Shown here one piece after another: positions 51,435 through 62,501 of a stretch of 64,000 nucleotides of DNA (positions are counted from its first letter, which is position 1; every line of letters starts with the position of its first letter). The notes beneath the pieces are model-generated. The model was not told the DNA's origin, made no database searches, and saw only the letters and a list, made by a program, of their open reading frames with translations. Origin of the DNA: Bacillota bacterium (lineage in GTDB: Bacteria; Bacillota; Clostridia; Peptostreptococcales; Anaerovoracaceae); NCBI GenBank assembly GCA_030526355.1, contig JAUNDC010000005.1:1-64000 (forward strand), given 5' to 3'. A program made the position numbers and the translations under genes.

Positions 51435-54335
51435 TTGGCTAAAGAAAAGAAAAAAAGAAGATTTGGGATACAGGGACTTATAATTGTTATTCTGCTGGTG
51501 ATTCTGCTTTTTGTCAGTCTCATAGGCTTTATAACAGATTTTCTCTGGTTCAGAGAACTTGATTACGTATCAGTATTTCTTACCAAGCTGTTCACTCAGC
51601 TTAAAATAGGTATTCCTACATTTATAATAATTACATTCCTTGCTTATATATATCTGAAGTTCCTCAAGAGAGGATATTTCAGAAAGGTAACCTCCACTGA
51701 GGATACGAACCATAAGCGTCTGAATGTGATTTCATGGGTGCTCGCAGCGATTTACGGCGTTATCACCACATTCTTTGCGGTGAACAAGCTGTGGTTCCAG
51801 CTGCTGCAGTTTACAAACAGCACGAATTTTGAAATCAAGGATCCATTGTATGATATGGATGTATCCTTCTATACATTCAAGCTGAATTTCATTGAGGAAG
51901 TGAACCAGCTGGTTCTGGTTCTGCTTATAGCATTTGCAGTGCTGACAGTTCTCTATTACGGAATACTTCTCACAGTGAGAACCCCTCAGGTATTTGAAAC
52001 CATAGAGGAGGAGCCGGAGGAGGATGACAGCAGATATGATGGAAGCAATTTCAACAACGGAGGAAACGGCTTCGGTCAGGGCGGATTTGATAATGTTACC
52101 GATATGTTCGGTAAATTCGCAGAGAATTTAACAGGCAAGGGAGGCAAGAACCCTTTCCAGCATAAGCATAAGAAGAAAAAACAGTTCGATGATAATAACT
52201 TCAAAATGCTTATCTCTATTGCTGAGAAGCAGCTGATAATTGTAGGTGTGCTGTTTTTCCTGATGATAGGTGTGAACTTCTTCCTCAGACAGTATGATCT
52301 GCTCTTCGGAAGCACCGGCGCTGTATATGGTGCAGGATTTACGGATGTAAATGTAACGCTGTGGATGTACAGAATTATCATGGTGCTTGCTGTTGTTGCA
52401 GCTATTGGATTCGCTGTAGGAATCAGCAAGAGAAAAGTAAAGCCTGCGGTAATAGCACCGATTTTGATGGTCATCGTCGGAATTGTGGGAACAGGCGGAG
52501 CGATGTTGGTTCAGAGCCTGGTTGTTGCACCGGATGAAATCAGCAAGGAAAGCAAATACCTTGAGAGAAATATAGAATTTACCCAGTACGCATATGATCT
52601 GAACGATGTTGATATGAAGAGTTTCAAGGCCACATCGGATCTGACAAGCGAGGATATTGCCAACAACGATGAGACAATATCAAATATCAGAATCAATGAT
52701 TATCAGCCGGCGCTGAAGTTCTATAATCAGACTCAGGCCATCAAGCAGTACTATTCATTTAATGATGTGGACGTTGACAGATATATGGTTAACGGTGAAT
52801 ACACCCAGACCTTCCTGTCGGCCAGAGAAATGGACGAGTCGCATATCAACGACTCATGGCTCAACAAGCATCTTAAATACACCCACGGCTACGGCATCAC
52901 TCTGTCAAGAGTTGATAAGATTACGGCAAGCGGTCAGCCGGATATGCTGATCGGCAATATACCGCCTGAATCATCCGTTGGGGAAATAAATGTTACACAG
53001 CCTGAAATCTATTTCGGAGAGCTTACAAACAACTACGTTCTGGTTAAGACCTCCGAGGATGAGTTCGATTATCCTGACGGCAGCACCAATAAGTACACCA
53101 AGTACGAAGGTGATGCAGGCATCAAGCTCAACCTGATAAACAGGATTATGTTTGCTGTCAAGGAGCGCAGCCTTAAAACTCTTGTTTCAAGCAATATCAA
53201 CAGCGACTCCAAAATTATTATAAACAGGAACATATCTGCCAGAGTGCAGCAGATAATGCCGTACCTGCAGTATGACAGCGATCCTTATATGATTACGGCT
53301 GACGGCAGCCTTTACTGGATAATAGATGCATATACCACAACTGATATGTATCCGTATTCAGAGCCGTTCAGTCAGGACAGCAGGACAAACTATATCAGAA
53401 ACTCTGTGAAGGTCGTTATCGATGCATATGACGGAACAACATCGTACTACATTGTAGATGAGGATGATCCGATTGCTCAGACCTTCAAGAAGATATATCC
53501 TGCACTGTTCAAGGATCTGGATGAAATGCCTGAAGGCATCAGAGCTCATATCAGATATCCGAACACTCTGCTGAATATACAGGCACAGGTTTATCAGAAG
53601 TATCACGTTAACGACGTTAAGGTATTCTATCAGAACGAAGACGTATGGCAGATTTCCAGCGAGATATACGGCATGGATGAACAGGCTATGACTCCAAGCT
53701 ACTATATCATCAAGCTTCCTGGAGAAGACAGCGCTGAGTTTGTAAATACCATACCGTTTACTCCTAAGGATAAGAAGAACCTTATGGGTCTGTTCGTGGC
53801 AAGAAATGACGGAGAAAACTACGGCGACCTGATACTCTATCAGATGCCGAAGAGCAAGGTAGTTTACGGTCCTATGCAGGTTGAGGCAATGATTGACCAG
53901 AATACGGAGATTTCAAAGGAATTCTCACTCTGGAACTCATCAGGCTCCAAGTACAGCAGAGGAAACATGTTCGTAGTACCAATCGAAGATTCGCTGCTCT
54001 ATATTGAACCGGTATATCTGGAAGCCAGCAACTCAAGTATTCCTGAAGTCAAGAGAGTAATAGTGGCATACGGCGATAACATCGCGTATGAGCCGACTCT
54101 GGCAGAAGCACTCAATTCTCTCTTCGGTGAAGGAAGTGCGAAGGAGAGCCCGGGAAGCGGCGATGCTGATAACAAAAAAGGAGAAAGTGACGCCACATTA
54201 AGTCAAACTGAAATTATCCAGAAGGCTCAGGAAGCATTCGATAATGCAGAAAATGCACAGAAGGACGGCAACTGGGCTAAGTATGGCGAATATCTTAAAG
54301 AACTTGACAAATATTTGAATATGTTAGGTAAATAA
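51435..54335 (+). CDS. UPF0182 family membrane protein
   Basis: 966 residues, member of the UPF0182/COG1615 family. TTG start with GGGAGG seven bases upstream. About seven membrane helices in the first 370 residues, with the family signature FLWFRELDYVSVFLTKL near residue 35, then a ~590-residue extracytoplasmic domain (SWLNKHLKYTHGYGITLSRV is typical). Residues ~195-255 form a charged loop. The last ~60 residues are a low-complexity, helical tail. Length is normal. The role of the family is unknown. A terminator follows at 54346. Confidence 0.9.
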   Translation: MAKEKKKRRFGIQGLIIVILLVILLFVSLIGFITDFLWFRELDYVSVFLTKLFTQLKIGIPTFIIITFLAYIYLKFLKRGYFRKVTSTEDTNHKRLNVISWVLAAIYGVITTFFAVNKLWFQLLQFTNSTNFEIKDPLYDMDVSFYTFKLNFIEEVNQLVLVLLIAFAVLTVLYYGILLTVRTPQVFETIEEEPEEDDSRYDGSNFNNGGNGFGQGGFDNVTDMFGKFAENLTGKGGKNPFQHKHKKKKQFDDNNFKMLISIAEKQLIIVGVLFFLMIGVNFFLRQYDLLFGSTGAVYGAGFTDVNVTLWMYRIIMVLAVVAAIGFAVGISKRKVKPAVIAPILMVIVGIVGTGGAMLVQSLVVAPDEISKESKYLERNIEFTQYAYDLNDVDMKSFKATSDLTSEDIANNDETISNIRINDYQPALKFYNQTQAIKQYYSFNDVDVDRYMVNGEYTQTFLSAREMDESHINDSWLNKHLKYTHGYGITLSRVDKITASGQPDMLIGNIPPESSVGEINVTQPEIYFGELTNNYVLVKTSEDEFDYPDGSTNKYTKYEGDAGIKLNLINRIMFAVKERSLKTLVSSNINSDSKIIINRNISARVQQIMPYLQYDSDPYMITADGSLYWIIDAYTTTDMYPYSEPFSQDSRTNYIRNSVKVVIDAYDGTTSYYIVDEDDPIAQTFKKIYPALFKDLDEMPEGIRAHIRYPNTLLNIQAQVYQKYHVNDVKVFYQNEDVWQISSEIYGMDEQAMTPSYYIIKLPGEDSAEFVNTIPFTPKDKKNLMGLFVARNDGENYGDLILYQMPKSKVVYGPMQVEAMIDQNTEISKEFSLWNSSGSKYSRGNMFVVPIEDSLLYIEPVYLEASNSSIPEVKRVIVAYGDNIAYEPTLAEALNSLFGEGSAKESPGSGDADNKKGESDATLSQTEIIQKAQEAFDNAENAQKDGNWAKYGEYLKELDKYLNMLGK

Positions 54336-54345
54336 TTGTATTGTT

Positions 54346-54398
54346 CAGGACATTCTCATCGTACCTTCAGGTTTGACGAGGATGTTCTGACTTTTTTA
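54346..54398 (+). terminator. Rho-independent terminator
   Basis: CAGGACATTCTC pairs with GAGGATGTTCTG (12 pairs, two of them G-U), followed by ACTTTTTT. It ends the UPF0182 unit. Confidence 0.75.
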
Positions 54399-54447
54399 CA
54401 GGCACATTTTTAGGCACATAAATAAATAATCTATGGAGGACAATATA

Positions 54448-56364
54448 ATGCTGGCATATGACCTGGATAAAATGCTTTATACAGTACCTGCAGATCAGCA
54501 CAGCCCTGAGGAGATAGGCAGGATACTCAAAGCGCACCCGGAGGTGAAATTTGTTTCGCTTGTGGGAATCGACGTAGGAGGGCTTGATACTGACGAGAAG
54601 ATTCCGGTGGAGGAATTCATCAAGGATACAGCAAAATTTCTCAAGAACGGGGTGCAGACAGACGGCTCCAGTGTAGTGCTGCCCAAGATAGCCAAGCTGA
54701 ATAATGCAAAGGTGGACATAATCCCGGACACAACGGTAAACTGGTTTGTTGATCACAACTTCAACTACCCTGACCCTGACACAGGGCTGCCGGTAGGAAC
54801 CCTGAGGATACCATCAACACTGGTGCATAACGACTCAGCACGTGTAGGCTCACGTGTAATTCTGAGAGATGCAATATACAATTTCAAAAAAGACCTGATG
54901 CAGCTGCTGCGCGACAACCCGTACGTTTTCCAGTACATCGATGCAGACAGTGCAGATGACATAGACGAAATCGTGATAACAGCGGCAACTGAGCTGGAAT
55001 TCTGGGTTAAAACTCCTGACGATGATGCGGATAGAGAACAGCTTTCGACAGCTCAGATGTTAAAGGAGCAGTACTGGAAAAGAACGACAGGACCAGTAAG
55101 AACAGCGCTGGAGGAAGTAATGCTGGTTCTGCAGAAATACGGCTTTGAGATGGAAATGGGACACAAAGAGGTCGGCGGAGTCAAGGCCAAGCTGGGGAAT
55201 TCAGGCAATTACGACCATGTAATGGAGCAGCTTGAAATCGACTGGAAATACTCGTCAGCGGTTCAGGCAGCGGATAATGAAAACCAGATAAAATACGTGA
55301 TAAGAGACATCTTCAGAACCTACGGTCTTGAGGTTACATTTATGGCTAAGCCGATGGAAGGCGTAGCAGGAAGCGGAGAACATACTCACATGGGTGTGGC
55401 AGCAAGACTGAAGGACGGCAGTATGATAAATCTTTTTTCACCGTCGGATGCAGCAAAGCAGTTTATGAGCCCTATAGGCTTCGGTGCTATGATGGGACTT
55501 CTGAAGAACTACGACGTAATTAATCCGTTTGTAAGCTCGACCAACGATTCGCTCAACAGACTCAAGCCGGGATATGAAGCTCCGGTATGTACAGTTACAT
55601 CGCTGGGTCATAATGCAGAAATGCCGTCAAGAAACAGAACTGTTCTGCTGGGGCTGGTAAGAGAAATCGGCAATCCTATGGCGACAAGATTCGAGCTCAG
55701 ATCACCGAACCCGAAGAGCAATACATATCTGGTAATCGCAGCATCATATATGGCAATGCTGGATGGCATCAAGGAAGCCCTCGAGAACGGCAAATCACCT
55801 GAGGAACTCGAAAAATCAGTTTCCAAGGAATACGGTGAAGAAGATTTCTACCTCGAGAAGGACAGAATGTACAGAAGTGAGAGGGATGTATTCGAGGAGT
55901 ACACTGAAGAAGAGAGAGACAAGTATTTCGGCAGAGCCCCGAGAACAGTGTGGGAAAACCTGCAGGCATTTGATAAATACCCTGAGAAGTTGGAAATCTT
56001 CAAGAGAGATGATGTTATGACAGACATTGCGCTGCAGTCATACAGAGCGGCAATTCTCGAGCAGTGGGCAACAGAGCTTCACAACAGAATAGTTCCTGAA
56101 ACAATGGATCTGCTGAGAGCCTGCTGCAAAGCACACGATGACATTGACTGCGTAGATTATGACAGACATTACTGGGAGAAAATCCAGAGGCTCAGGAATC
56201 AGCTGGGTCGTGATACACTTGATGAGCTTTGCCTGCTTACACAGATTGTCAGAGCTCTCGATTCAGGAGATTACGAAGCAGCATCTCAGCTGCAGATTCT
56301 TATGCAGGAAAAGGTTGCGGAACTGACAAAGCTGTACATAATATATAAAAAGAATTTATTTTAA
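54448..56364 (+). CDS. Glutamine synthetase (long form)
   Basis: 638 residues; makes glutamine from glutamate, ammonia and ATP. The first ~120 residues correspond to the beta-grasp domain. Catalytic-domain motifs: [17 protein letters not shown] (glutamate binding), [15 protein letters not shown] and FELRSP. Compared with GlnA of about 445 residues, it has an extra C-terminal helical region of ~170 residues, a form seen in many clostridia. No adenylylation-type Tyr region is obvious. The start lies six to seven bases after GGAGGAC; the ATG at 54433 overlaps that site. serS follows after 20 bases. Confidence 0.92.
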   Translation: MLAYDLDKMLYTVPADQHSPEEIGRILKAHPEVKFVSLVGIDVGGLDTDEKIPVEEFIKDTAKFLKNGVQTDGSSVVLPKIAKLNNAKVDIIPDTTVNWFVDHNFNYPDPDTGLPVGTLRIPSTLVHNDSARVGSRVILRDAIYNFKKDLMQLLRDNPYVFQYIDADSADDIDEIVITAATELEFWVKTPDDDADREQLSTAQMLKEQYWKRTTGPVRTALEEVMLVLQKYGFEMEMGHKEVGGVKAKLGNSGNYDHVMEQLEIDWKYSSAVQAADNENQIKYVIRDIFRTYGLEVTFMAKPMEGVAGSGEHTHMGVAARLKDGSMINLFSPSDAAKQFMSPIGFGAMMGLLKNYDVINPFVSSTNDSLNRLKPGYEAPVCTVTSLGHNAEMPSRNRTVLLGLVREIGNPMATRFELRSPNPKSNTYLVIAASYMAMLDGIKEALENGKSPEELEKSVSKEYGEEDFYLEKDRMYRSERDVFEEYTEEERDKYFGRAPRTVWENLQAFDKYPEKLEIFKRDDVMTDIALQSYRAAILEQWATELHNRIVPETMDLLRACCKAHDDIDCVDYDRHYWEKIQRLRNQLGRDTLDELCLLTQIVRALDSGDYEAASQLQILMQEKVAELTKLYIIYKKNLF

Positions 56365-56384
56365 CGACGACGGAGGAAGGTAAA

Positions 56385-57662
56385 ATGTTAGATATCAAGA
56401 GAATCAGAGAAGATTTTGACAACGTGAAGAAAGCCGTGGAATCACGAGGCCAGGGAGATTTCGGGATAGATAATGTTATAGAATACGATAAAAAGAGAAG
56501 AGCACTGCTGGCTGAGGTTGAGCAGATGAAAAACCAGCAGAGCGTCAAGTCAAAGCAGATTCCTGTAATGAAAAAAGCAGGAGAAGACACGACAGAGCTC
56601 ATGGCAGAGATGAAGAAGCTTTCCGACGAAATCAAAGTGCTGGATGCTCAGGTAAGTGAAGTTGAGGCAAACCTCAGAGATGCACTGCTGAATATCCCGA
56701 ATACACCATACAAGGATGTTCAGGTTGGTGCAGATGACAGCGCCAATGTTGAACTGAGAAAATGGGGAGACCCGAGAGAGTTCGACTTTGAACAGAAAGC
56801 CCACTGGGATATAGGAGCAGATCTCGATATTCTTGATTTCGAAAGAGCTTCCAAGATTTCAGGCACAAGATTTACCGTTTACAAAGGTCTTGGAGCAAGA
56901 CTCGAAAGATCTGTAATCAACTTCATGCTCAATCTTCACACTGAAGAACATGGATTTACAGAGATCCTTCCGCCGTTTATGGTAAACAGGGATGCAATGA
57001 CAGGAACAGGCCAGCTTCCTAAATTTGAGGATGATATGTTCCACGTACCTGCTAAGGACTTTTTCCTTATCCCAACAGCTGAAGTTCCGGTAACAAATCT
57101 GAGAATGAATGAAATCATGAGCGAGGACGAGCTCCCTGTATACTATACAGCATACACACCATGCTTCAGAAAGGAAGCAGGTTCAGCAGGAAGAGATACA
57201 AGAGGTCTCATCAGACAGCACCAGTTCAACAAGGTTGAACTCGTAAAATTCGTAAAACCTGAAACATCATATGATGAACTGGAATCATTGACAAGAGCAG
57301 CTGAGGAAGTTCTTAAGAGACTTGAGATTCCTTACAGAGTGGTAAGACTTTCCACTGGCGATCTGGGATTCTCATCAGCAATGACATATGATATCGAGGT
57401 ATGGATGCCAAGCTATGGAAGATATGTTGAAATATCATCATGCAGTAATTTTGAAAACTACCAGGCAAGAAGAGCGAACATCAGATTCAGACCTGCAGAA
57501 AAAGGCAAACCGGAATTTGTGCATACTCTTAACGGCTCCGGTCTTGCAGTAGGAAGAACTGTTGCTGCTATCCTCGAAAATTACCAGCAGGCAGACGGCT
57601 CAGTGGTTATACCTGAGGCGCTCAGACCATACATGGGAATCGATAAGATAGAAAAGAAATAA
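56385..57662 (+). CDS. serS: Serine-tRNA ligase
   Basis: 425 residues, normal length. N-terminal tRNA-binding coiled coil (residues ~1-105, then [10 protein letters not shown]), class II catalytic core: [14 protein letters not shown], motif 2 [35 protein letters not shown], and motif 3 [19 protein letters not shown]. It charges tRNA-Ser (and tRNA-Sec precursor). GGAGGAAGG precedes the ATG. No T-box leader; the gene is read through from glutamine synthetase. Confidence 0.97.
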   Translation: MLDIKRIREDFDNVKKAVESRGQGDFGIDNVIEYDKKRRALLAEVEQMKNQQSVKSKQIPVMKKAGEDTTELMAEMKKLSDEIKVLDAQVSEVEANLRDALLNIPNTPYKDVQVGADDSANVELRKWGDPREFDFEQKAHWDIGADLDILDFERASKISGTRFTVYKGLGARLERSVINFMLNLHTEEHGFTEILPPFMVNRDAMTGTGQLPKFEDDMFHVPAKDFFLIPTAEVPVTNLRMNEIMSEDELPVYYTAYTPCFRKEAGSAGRDTRGLIRQHQFNKVELVKFVKPETSYDELESLTRAAEEVLKRLEIPYRVVRLSTGDLGFSSAMTYDIEVWMPSYGRYVEISSCSNFENYQARRANIRFRPAEKGKPEFVHTLNGSGLAVGRTVAAILENYQQADGSVVIPEALRPYMGIDKIEKK

Positions 57663-57697
57663 GAGACATAGAACAAGTTGGAGAAAGGAAACCATAG

Positions 57698-58885
57698 ATG
57701 ATAGCAGAAAGAATGAAGCCGCTTATGGCAAACAATTCGGCCATAAGGCTGATGTTTGAAGAAGGTGACAGAATGAGAGCCGAGCTTGGAGCGGAGAATG
57801 TGTTTGATTTCAGCCTCGGCAACCCCAATGTGCCTGCGCCTGATGAAATCAAGCAGGCGATTCTCGATATACTTGAAGAGGAAGACTTGGTAGTACTTCA
57901 CGGATATATGAGCAATGCAGGCTTCGAGGATGTGAGAGAGGCTGTAGCTGAATCCCTCAACAGAAGATTCGGAACCAGCTTCGGCAGCAGAAATATTCTG
58001 ATGACAGTAGGCGCAGCAAGCGGTCTCAATGTGACACTCAAGACTATCCTGAATCCTGGTGATGAGGTTATCATATTCGCCCCTTACTTCCTGGAGTATA
58101 ACTGGTATGTAAAAAACTACGACGGCAAGGTAGTGCAGGCACCTACTGATAAGAAAACCTTCTATCCTGATATTGAAGCGCTCAAAGGTCTTATTACCGA
58201 TAAGACAAGAGCTGTCCTCATCAACACTCCGAACAATCCTACAGGCGTGATTTACAGTGAGGAAACGATAAAGCAGATTGCAGCCATCATGGAGGAAAAG
58301 CAGCAGGAGCTGGGCAGGACATTGTTCCTGATAGCGGACGAGCCGTACAGAGAGCTGGCTTATGACGGCGCTCATGTACCTTACGTAACAAAGTATTATG
58401 ACAACACGTTTGTGGTGTATTCATACAGCAAATCTCTGTCGTTGCCGGGAGAACGTATCGGATACGTTGTAATTCCCGATGAGATGGAAGAAAGCGCACT
58501 TGTATTCGAAACAGCTACGGCTGCCAACAGAATCAGCGGTGCTGTCAATGCCCCATCACTGCAGCAGAAGATTATCGGAAAATGTGTCGATGCCAAGGTC
58601 AATCTCGAGGCATATGACAGAAACAGAACGGCTCTCTATGAAGGACTTAAGGACTGCGGTTTTGACTGCGTCAAGCCTGAGGGTGCGTTTTACATGTTCC
58701 TGAAATCCCCTGTGGAGGATGAGACAGAATTCTGCGCTGCTGCAAAGAAATACAACATTCTGATGGTTCCGGGAAGCTCCTTCGCATGCCCGGGATATGT
58801 GAGACTGGCTTATTGCGTATCATATGATACCATCGTCAACTCCATTCCGGCTTTCAGGAAGCTGGCAGCAGAATATGGACTCTAG
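57698..58885 (+). CDS. PLP-dependent aminotransferase, class I
   Basis: 395 residues of fold-type I. PLP-binding residues: Asn180 (NTPNNPTG), Asp214 (IADEPYREL), Lys245 as Schiff base (YSYSKSLSLPGERIGY), and a late Arg in GYVRLAYC. It transfers amino groups between an amino acid and a 2-oxo acid, probably aspartate- or alanine-like; specificity cannot be told. GGAGAAAGG precedes the ATG. Probably co-transcribed with serS; a terminator follows. Confidence 0.92.
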   Translation: MIAERMKPLMANNSAIRLMFEEGDRMRAELGAENVFDFSLGNPNVPAPDEIKQAILDILEEEDLVVLHGYMSNAGFEDVREAVAESLNRRFGTSFGSRNILMTVGAASGLNVTLKTILNPGDEVIIFAPYFLEYNWYVKNYDGKVVQAPTDKKTFYPDIEALKGLITDKTRAVLINTPNNPTGVIYSEETIKQIAAIMEEKQQELGRTLFLIADEPYRELAYDGAHVPYVTKYYDNTFVVYSYSKSLSLPGERIGYVVIPDEMEESALVFETATAANRISGAVNAPSLQQKIIGKCVDAKVNLEAYDRNRTALYEGLKDCGFDCVKPEGAFYMFLKSPVEDETEFCAAAKKYNILMVPGSSFACPGYVRLAYCVSYDTIVNSIPAFRKLAAEYGL

Positions 58886-58904
58886 CGTAAAATGAACACT
58901 ATAT

Positions 58905-58951
58905 GATGTGCAGACCGTGGTATAAACGGAATGCACATCGTTTATTTTTTT
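58905..58951 (+). terminator. Rho-independent terminator
   Basis: GATGTGCA/TGCACATC with an inner CCGT/ACGG pairing, followed by GTTTATTTTTTT. Confidence 0.85.
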
Positions 58952-59051
58952 GAAAATTTAGTGAAAACCTTTGGCCGAAGGTACAAAACACCTTCATTTT
59001 AAGGTATAATAGTATTGGTTTTTGATATTTCATAAGAAGAGAGGATTGCTT

Positions 59052-60074
59052 ATGGTACGCAAAAAGAACGTCAGGAGAATAATGACTGCGGCATCTGCAG
59101 TAATAGTGGCTGTAGCGCTGATAGCCGCACTTGAACTTACAAGACCGTATGCTGTTTTTGCAGATGGAACCAAGGTAGAGGATCCATATGTTGTCAAGGC
59201 AGATGATCAGGAACTGTTCCTTGTTGAGGATGCGGAGACTGCCGAGAGGGTTATAGAAGCGGTGCTTGATGAGTATTCGCCTGAGGGTGCACAGATTAAC
59301 TCTCTTGTTGTTGATAAGAAGCTAACTACTGATGACAAGAAGCTTCAGAGGGGCAAGGAGCCTCCTGTGGTTCTGACAGAGGAGGAGGCTGTAGCCGATA
59401 TTCTGGAGGCAAATGCATCTGATGATCCATATTTTTCTGTTACCATCAATGCAGAAATGGGTTCTGTAGAGGATATCAAGGTAAAGACAAAATATGAGAA
59501 GACCGATGAAATGTATGAGGGCGAGAGCAAGGTCAAGGAAGAAGGCTCAGAGGGAAGTCAGGTCGTTACAAATCAGGTTATAAGTGTAAACGGTGCTGTG
59601 CTTAATACAGAGGTTGTTGATACAGCTGTAATAAACGAGTCTTCGGACAAGATAATCTATAAAGGAACGAAGGAAAGACCTAAGGATACAGCTTGGGGCG
59701 ATTACAGCGGCAAGGTCCTGGGAAGCGGCGATGGCGCAGCTATTACCAACTTTGCGCTCCAGTTTGTCGGAAATCCTTATAAATACGGTGGAACCAGCCT
59801 GACAAAGGGTGCTGACTGTTCTGGCTTTGTACAGTCTGTATTCGCTAAATTCGGTATTTCGCTCCCGAGGACAGGTGATGTTCAGGCTAAGTGCGGTAAG
59901 GGAATTTCACTCAGCGAAGCCAAAGCAGGCGATCTGATTTACTACCCGGGTCATATAGCCATATACATGGGAGGCGGCAGGATAGTTCATGCAGCCAATC
60001 CGTCAAAGGGTATATGCGTGTCGGGCGTACATTCCTGCGGCAAAATCCTGACAGTAAGAAGGATTGTGGAATAG
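59052..60074 (+). CDS. Secreted G5-NlpC/P60 cell-wall peptidase
   Basis: About 340 residues. Lys/Arg-rich start and signal or anchor helix (residues 10-30), a region with repeats resembling Rpf/YabE-type domains, a G5 domain (about 140-210, VVDTAVINESSDKIIYKGTK), then NlpC/P60 with catalytic Cys256 (ADCSGF), His301 (PGHIAIYMG) and His313 (IVHAANP). It cleaves peptide stems of peptidoglycan. AGAGAGGAT precedes ATG 59052; the in-frame ATG at 59022 lies before the site. TATAAT near 59005 marks its own promoter. Terminator follows at 60114. Confidence 0.92.
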   Translation: MVRKKNVRRIMTAASAVIVAVALIAALELTRPYAVFADGTKVEDPYVVKADDQELFLVEDAETAERVIEAVLDEYSPEGAQINSLVVDKKLTTDDKKLQRGKEPPVVLTEEEAVADILEANASDDPYFSVTINAEMGSVEDIKVKTKYEKTDEMYEGESKVKEEGSEGSQVVTNQVISVNGAVLNTEVVDTAVINESSDKIIYKGTKERPKDTAWGDYSGKVLGSGDGAAITNFALQFVGNPYKYGGTSLTKGADCSGFVQSVFAKFGISLPRTGDVQAKCGKGISLSEAKAGDLIYYPGHIAIYMGGGRIVHAANPSKGICVSGVHSCGKILTVRRIVE

Positions 60075-60113
60075 TTAGATATTCTCTATAACTAATATAA
60101 CCATATTGAAGAC

Positions 60114-60147
60114 AAAACCGGTTCGCTTATAGCTGACCGGTTTTTTT
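60114..60147 (+). terminator. Rho-independent terminator
   Basis: AAAACCGGT/ACCGGTTTT stem with a small inner GCT/AGC pairing, followed by TTTTTTT. Confidence 0.85.
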
Positions 60148-60210
60148 CAGAATACTGCAGTGAACCTATATGAGGAGAATTAATAAGAAACCGATAAGAG
60201 GAGAAGCAGC

Positions 60211-61485
60211 ATGAATAAACTCTTTTGCAGACTGTTTCAGGCAGCAATGAAGCTTGGCATGTATTTCCTGCCGTGGACAACTCCGGAAGTAATAGAAGGT
60301 CAGGGGAGCAGCATCAGAATTGTCCAGGATATGAAAGCACGCCGAATTGATTGCGCGCTTGTTGTAATGGGACCTAATATGATGAAGCGTGGACTTCCGG
60401 TACCGATGCTGGAGGAAATGACCGGGGCAGGGATAAAGTACAGAGTATTTGACAGCATCACCACTGATCCGACCGATGAGCAGGTGGAGGCAGGAGTTGC
60501 AGAGTACAGGAAGCTGGCAAAGCTTCGAAGCAGACAAAGCACTATGCTGAGCTCTCCGGCCATTGTATTGTTCGGCGGGGGCTCTCCAATGGATTGTGGC
60601 AAGGCGATTGCTGCACGCATAGCAAGGCCGGGGAAAACCGTTCCTCAGCTTCAAGGGGTACTCAAAGTGCGCTCCAGAAAACGTGTGCCTTTTATATATG
60701 CGGTACCAACCACATCAGGAACGGGTTCGGAAGCCACTATGGCGGCTGTTATCACTGACCACAAAACCCATCGAAAAAAGTCGATAAACGATATATCTAT
60801 AATTCCGCATGTCTGTGTCCTCGATGCTTCCTTGACAACAGGGCTTCCGCCGGAGATTACAGCCAATACGGGAATGGATGCATTGTGCCATGCTGTCGAA
60901 GCATACACAAACGGCACTTATAATACATCGCTGGAGAAAAAGATGGCGAAAAAGGCAGTAAAGCTTATTTACGATAATCTATACAACGTATACAGGGATG
61001 GTTCAGATATAAAAGCACGTCAGGAGATGCAGCTGGCGGCTTTTTATGCAGGCAGGGCTTTCACTCGCGGATGTGTCGGATACATCCACGCTGTAGGGCA
61101 TGCTATTGGGGGATTGTACGGTGTGCCTCACGGCAGAGCGATGGCAGTGCTGCTGCCTCATGTGATGAAAGCGTACGGTGATGCTGCAGAGAAAAAACTG
61201 GCTGAGCTTGCGGATTGCTGTGGAGTATGTGCAGATAAGATGTCAAAAGTTGAGAAGGCTGACAGCTTCATACGATGGATAGAAGAACTAAACGAAAAAA
61301 TGGGAATCCCGTGTGGTCTGGACTGCATCAGAGAATGTGACATTCCATTGATGGCAAAATGGGCAGCTGCCGAAGCAAACCCGCTGTATCCTGTGCCAAG
61401 GATATTTAATCGTGGGGAGTTGGAGCAGCTGCTCATGAATGTGGTGGAATCTCCGGCGCCGTGCGGCGCCGGCATCTACCACTAA
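60211..61485 (+). CDS. Iron-containing alcohol dehydrogenase
   Basis: 424 residues of the group III alcohol dehydrogenase family. NAD-binding glycines in FGGGSPMDCGKA (~121-132), PTTSGTGSEAT (~166-176), and metal ligands Asp223, His227 (MDALCHAVEAY), His293 (YIHAVGHAIGG) and His307 (GVPHGRAM) with the spacing seen in FucO-type enzymes. It interconverts an alcohol and its aldehyde or ketone; the substrate is unknown. GGAGAAG precedes the ATG. It converges on and overlaps the MoeA-like gene by four bases. Confidence 0.93.
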   Translation: MNKLFCRLFQAAMKLGMYFLPWTTPEVIEGQGSSIRIVQDMKARRIDCALVVMGPNMMKRGLPVPMLEEMTGAGIKYRVFDSITTDPTDEQVEAGVAEYRKLAKLRSRQSTMLSSPAIVLFGGGSPMDCGKAIAARIARPGKTVPQLQGVLKVRSRKRVPFIYAVPTTSGTGSEATMAAVITDHKTHRKKSINDISIIPHVCVLDASLTTGLPPEITANTGMDALCHAVEAYTNGTYNTSLEKKMAKKAVKLIYDNLYNVYRDGSDIKARQEMQLAAFYAGRAFTRGCVGYIHAVGHAIGGLYGVPHGRAMAVLLPHVMKAYGDAAEKKLAELADCCGVCADKMSKVEKADSFIRWIEELNEKMGIPCGLDCIRECDIPLMAKWAAAEANPLYPVPRIFNRGELEQLLMNVVESPAPCGAGIYH

Positions 61486-62501
61486 GCTTTACCGAAGCCG
61501 CACTGTGGATATGTGCAGGTTTCGCAGTTAAGACAGAGACCGCCTACAGCAAGCCTGTTGATATCATCCTTTGATACACGTTCGCCTGCCAGAAGACGAG
61601 GTACGATCAGATCGAAAATGCTTGTGCGGCTGTACATAACGCAGCCGGGTAGACCGATAACCGGCACATCTCCGATATATGACAGCATGAACATGGCCCC
61701 GGGGAGGACAGGAGCACCATAGCTTATTACCTCGCCGCCGGCTTTGCGGATACCCGATGGGGTCCTGTCATCAGGGTCTACAGACATACCACCGGTAATA
61801 CCGATTATATCCATACCCTCATTAACCAGCTTCCGGATGCAGCCGGCAATCATCTCATCGTCGTCATCGGCAAAAACCTGTTTTGCAACAGTGCTGCCCA
61901 GAGCACTGAATTTTTTGACAAGAACAGGGCCGAAGGCATCCTCGATAAGACCTGAATACACTTCACTGCCTGTGGTGACAACACCGACCTTCATATTCTT
62001 CAGTGGTTTGATAGTGATTAGAGGACCTTCAGCCAGCAACGCCTCTGCCTTCTGCATTACGGCGTCAGCTACGAAGAGAGGGATTATTCTCGTTCCCGCC
62101 AGTTTTTGTCCCTTTTTTACCACGATGTTATCATGGATAGCTGCAAACATTATCTCATCCTGTGAGACAAGCTTATACAACCTCTCACGGTCAATTTTGA
62201 GAAGACCATCGATTTCTGCACTAAGCTCGATTTTGCCCTCTGACGGTTCTGACAGCTTGATGTTCTCGCCAGCCGCCTTTGATGCGATTCTGTAAGCAGC
62301 TTCGTTTTCATGGACATCGGTATCATCCTTTTCTAGAACGAAAAGGTGCTTTTTGCCCATTGAAAGCAGCAGAGGAATGTCCTCTGCCGTTATAACATGC
62401 CCCTTTTTAAATTTTGCGCCTTTGTACTGTCCCGGAATGATCTGTGTCAGATCGTGGGCCAGTACGGTACCTACTGCATCTTGTACGTTTACTTGCTTCA
62501 T
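61482..62501 (-). CDS. Molybdopterin-binding (MoeA-like) protein with C-terminal Cys cluster
   Basis: 339 residues, shorter than MoeA. N-terminal region with EDIPLLLSMGKKHLFVLE, then a MoCF/MoaB-like domain: VGVVTTGSEVYSGLI, ITGGMSVDPDDRTPSGI and LPGAMFMLSYIG with VIGLPGC. The C-terminus is unusual: LCLNCETCTYPQCGFGKA, with four Cys that could bind zinc or an Fe-S cluster. Its ATG overlaps the modC stop (ATGA), so it belongs to the molybdate operon and probably helps insert or sense molybdenum cofactor. Confidence 0.88.
   Translation of the reverse strand: MKQVNVQDAVGTVLAHDLTQIIPGQYKGAKFKKGHVITAEDIPLLLSMGKKHLFVLEKDDTDVHENEAAYRIASKAAGENIKLSEPSEGKIELSAEIDGLLKIDRERLYKLVSQDEIMFAAIHDNIVVKKGQKLAGTRIIPLFVADAVMQKAEALLAEGPLITIKPLKNMKVGVVTTGSEVYSGLIEDAFGPVLVKKFSALGSTVAKQVFADDDDEMIAGCIRKLVNEGMDIIGITGGMSVDPDDRTPSGIRKAGGEVISYGAPVLPGAMFMLSYIGDVPVIGLPGCVMYSRTSIFDLIVPRLLAGERVSKDDINRLAVGGLCLNCETCTYPQCGFGKA

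Noticed and set aside
56365..56384. T-box regulation of serS
   Set aside because: Only 20 bases separate serS from glutamine synthetase, so there is no room for a leader.
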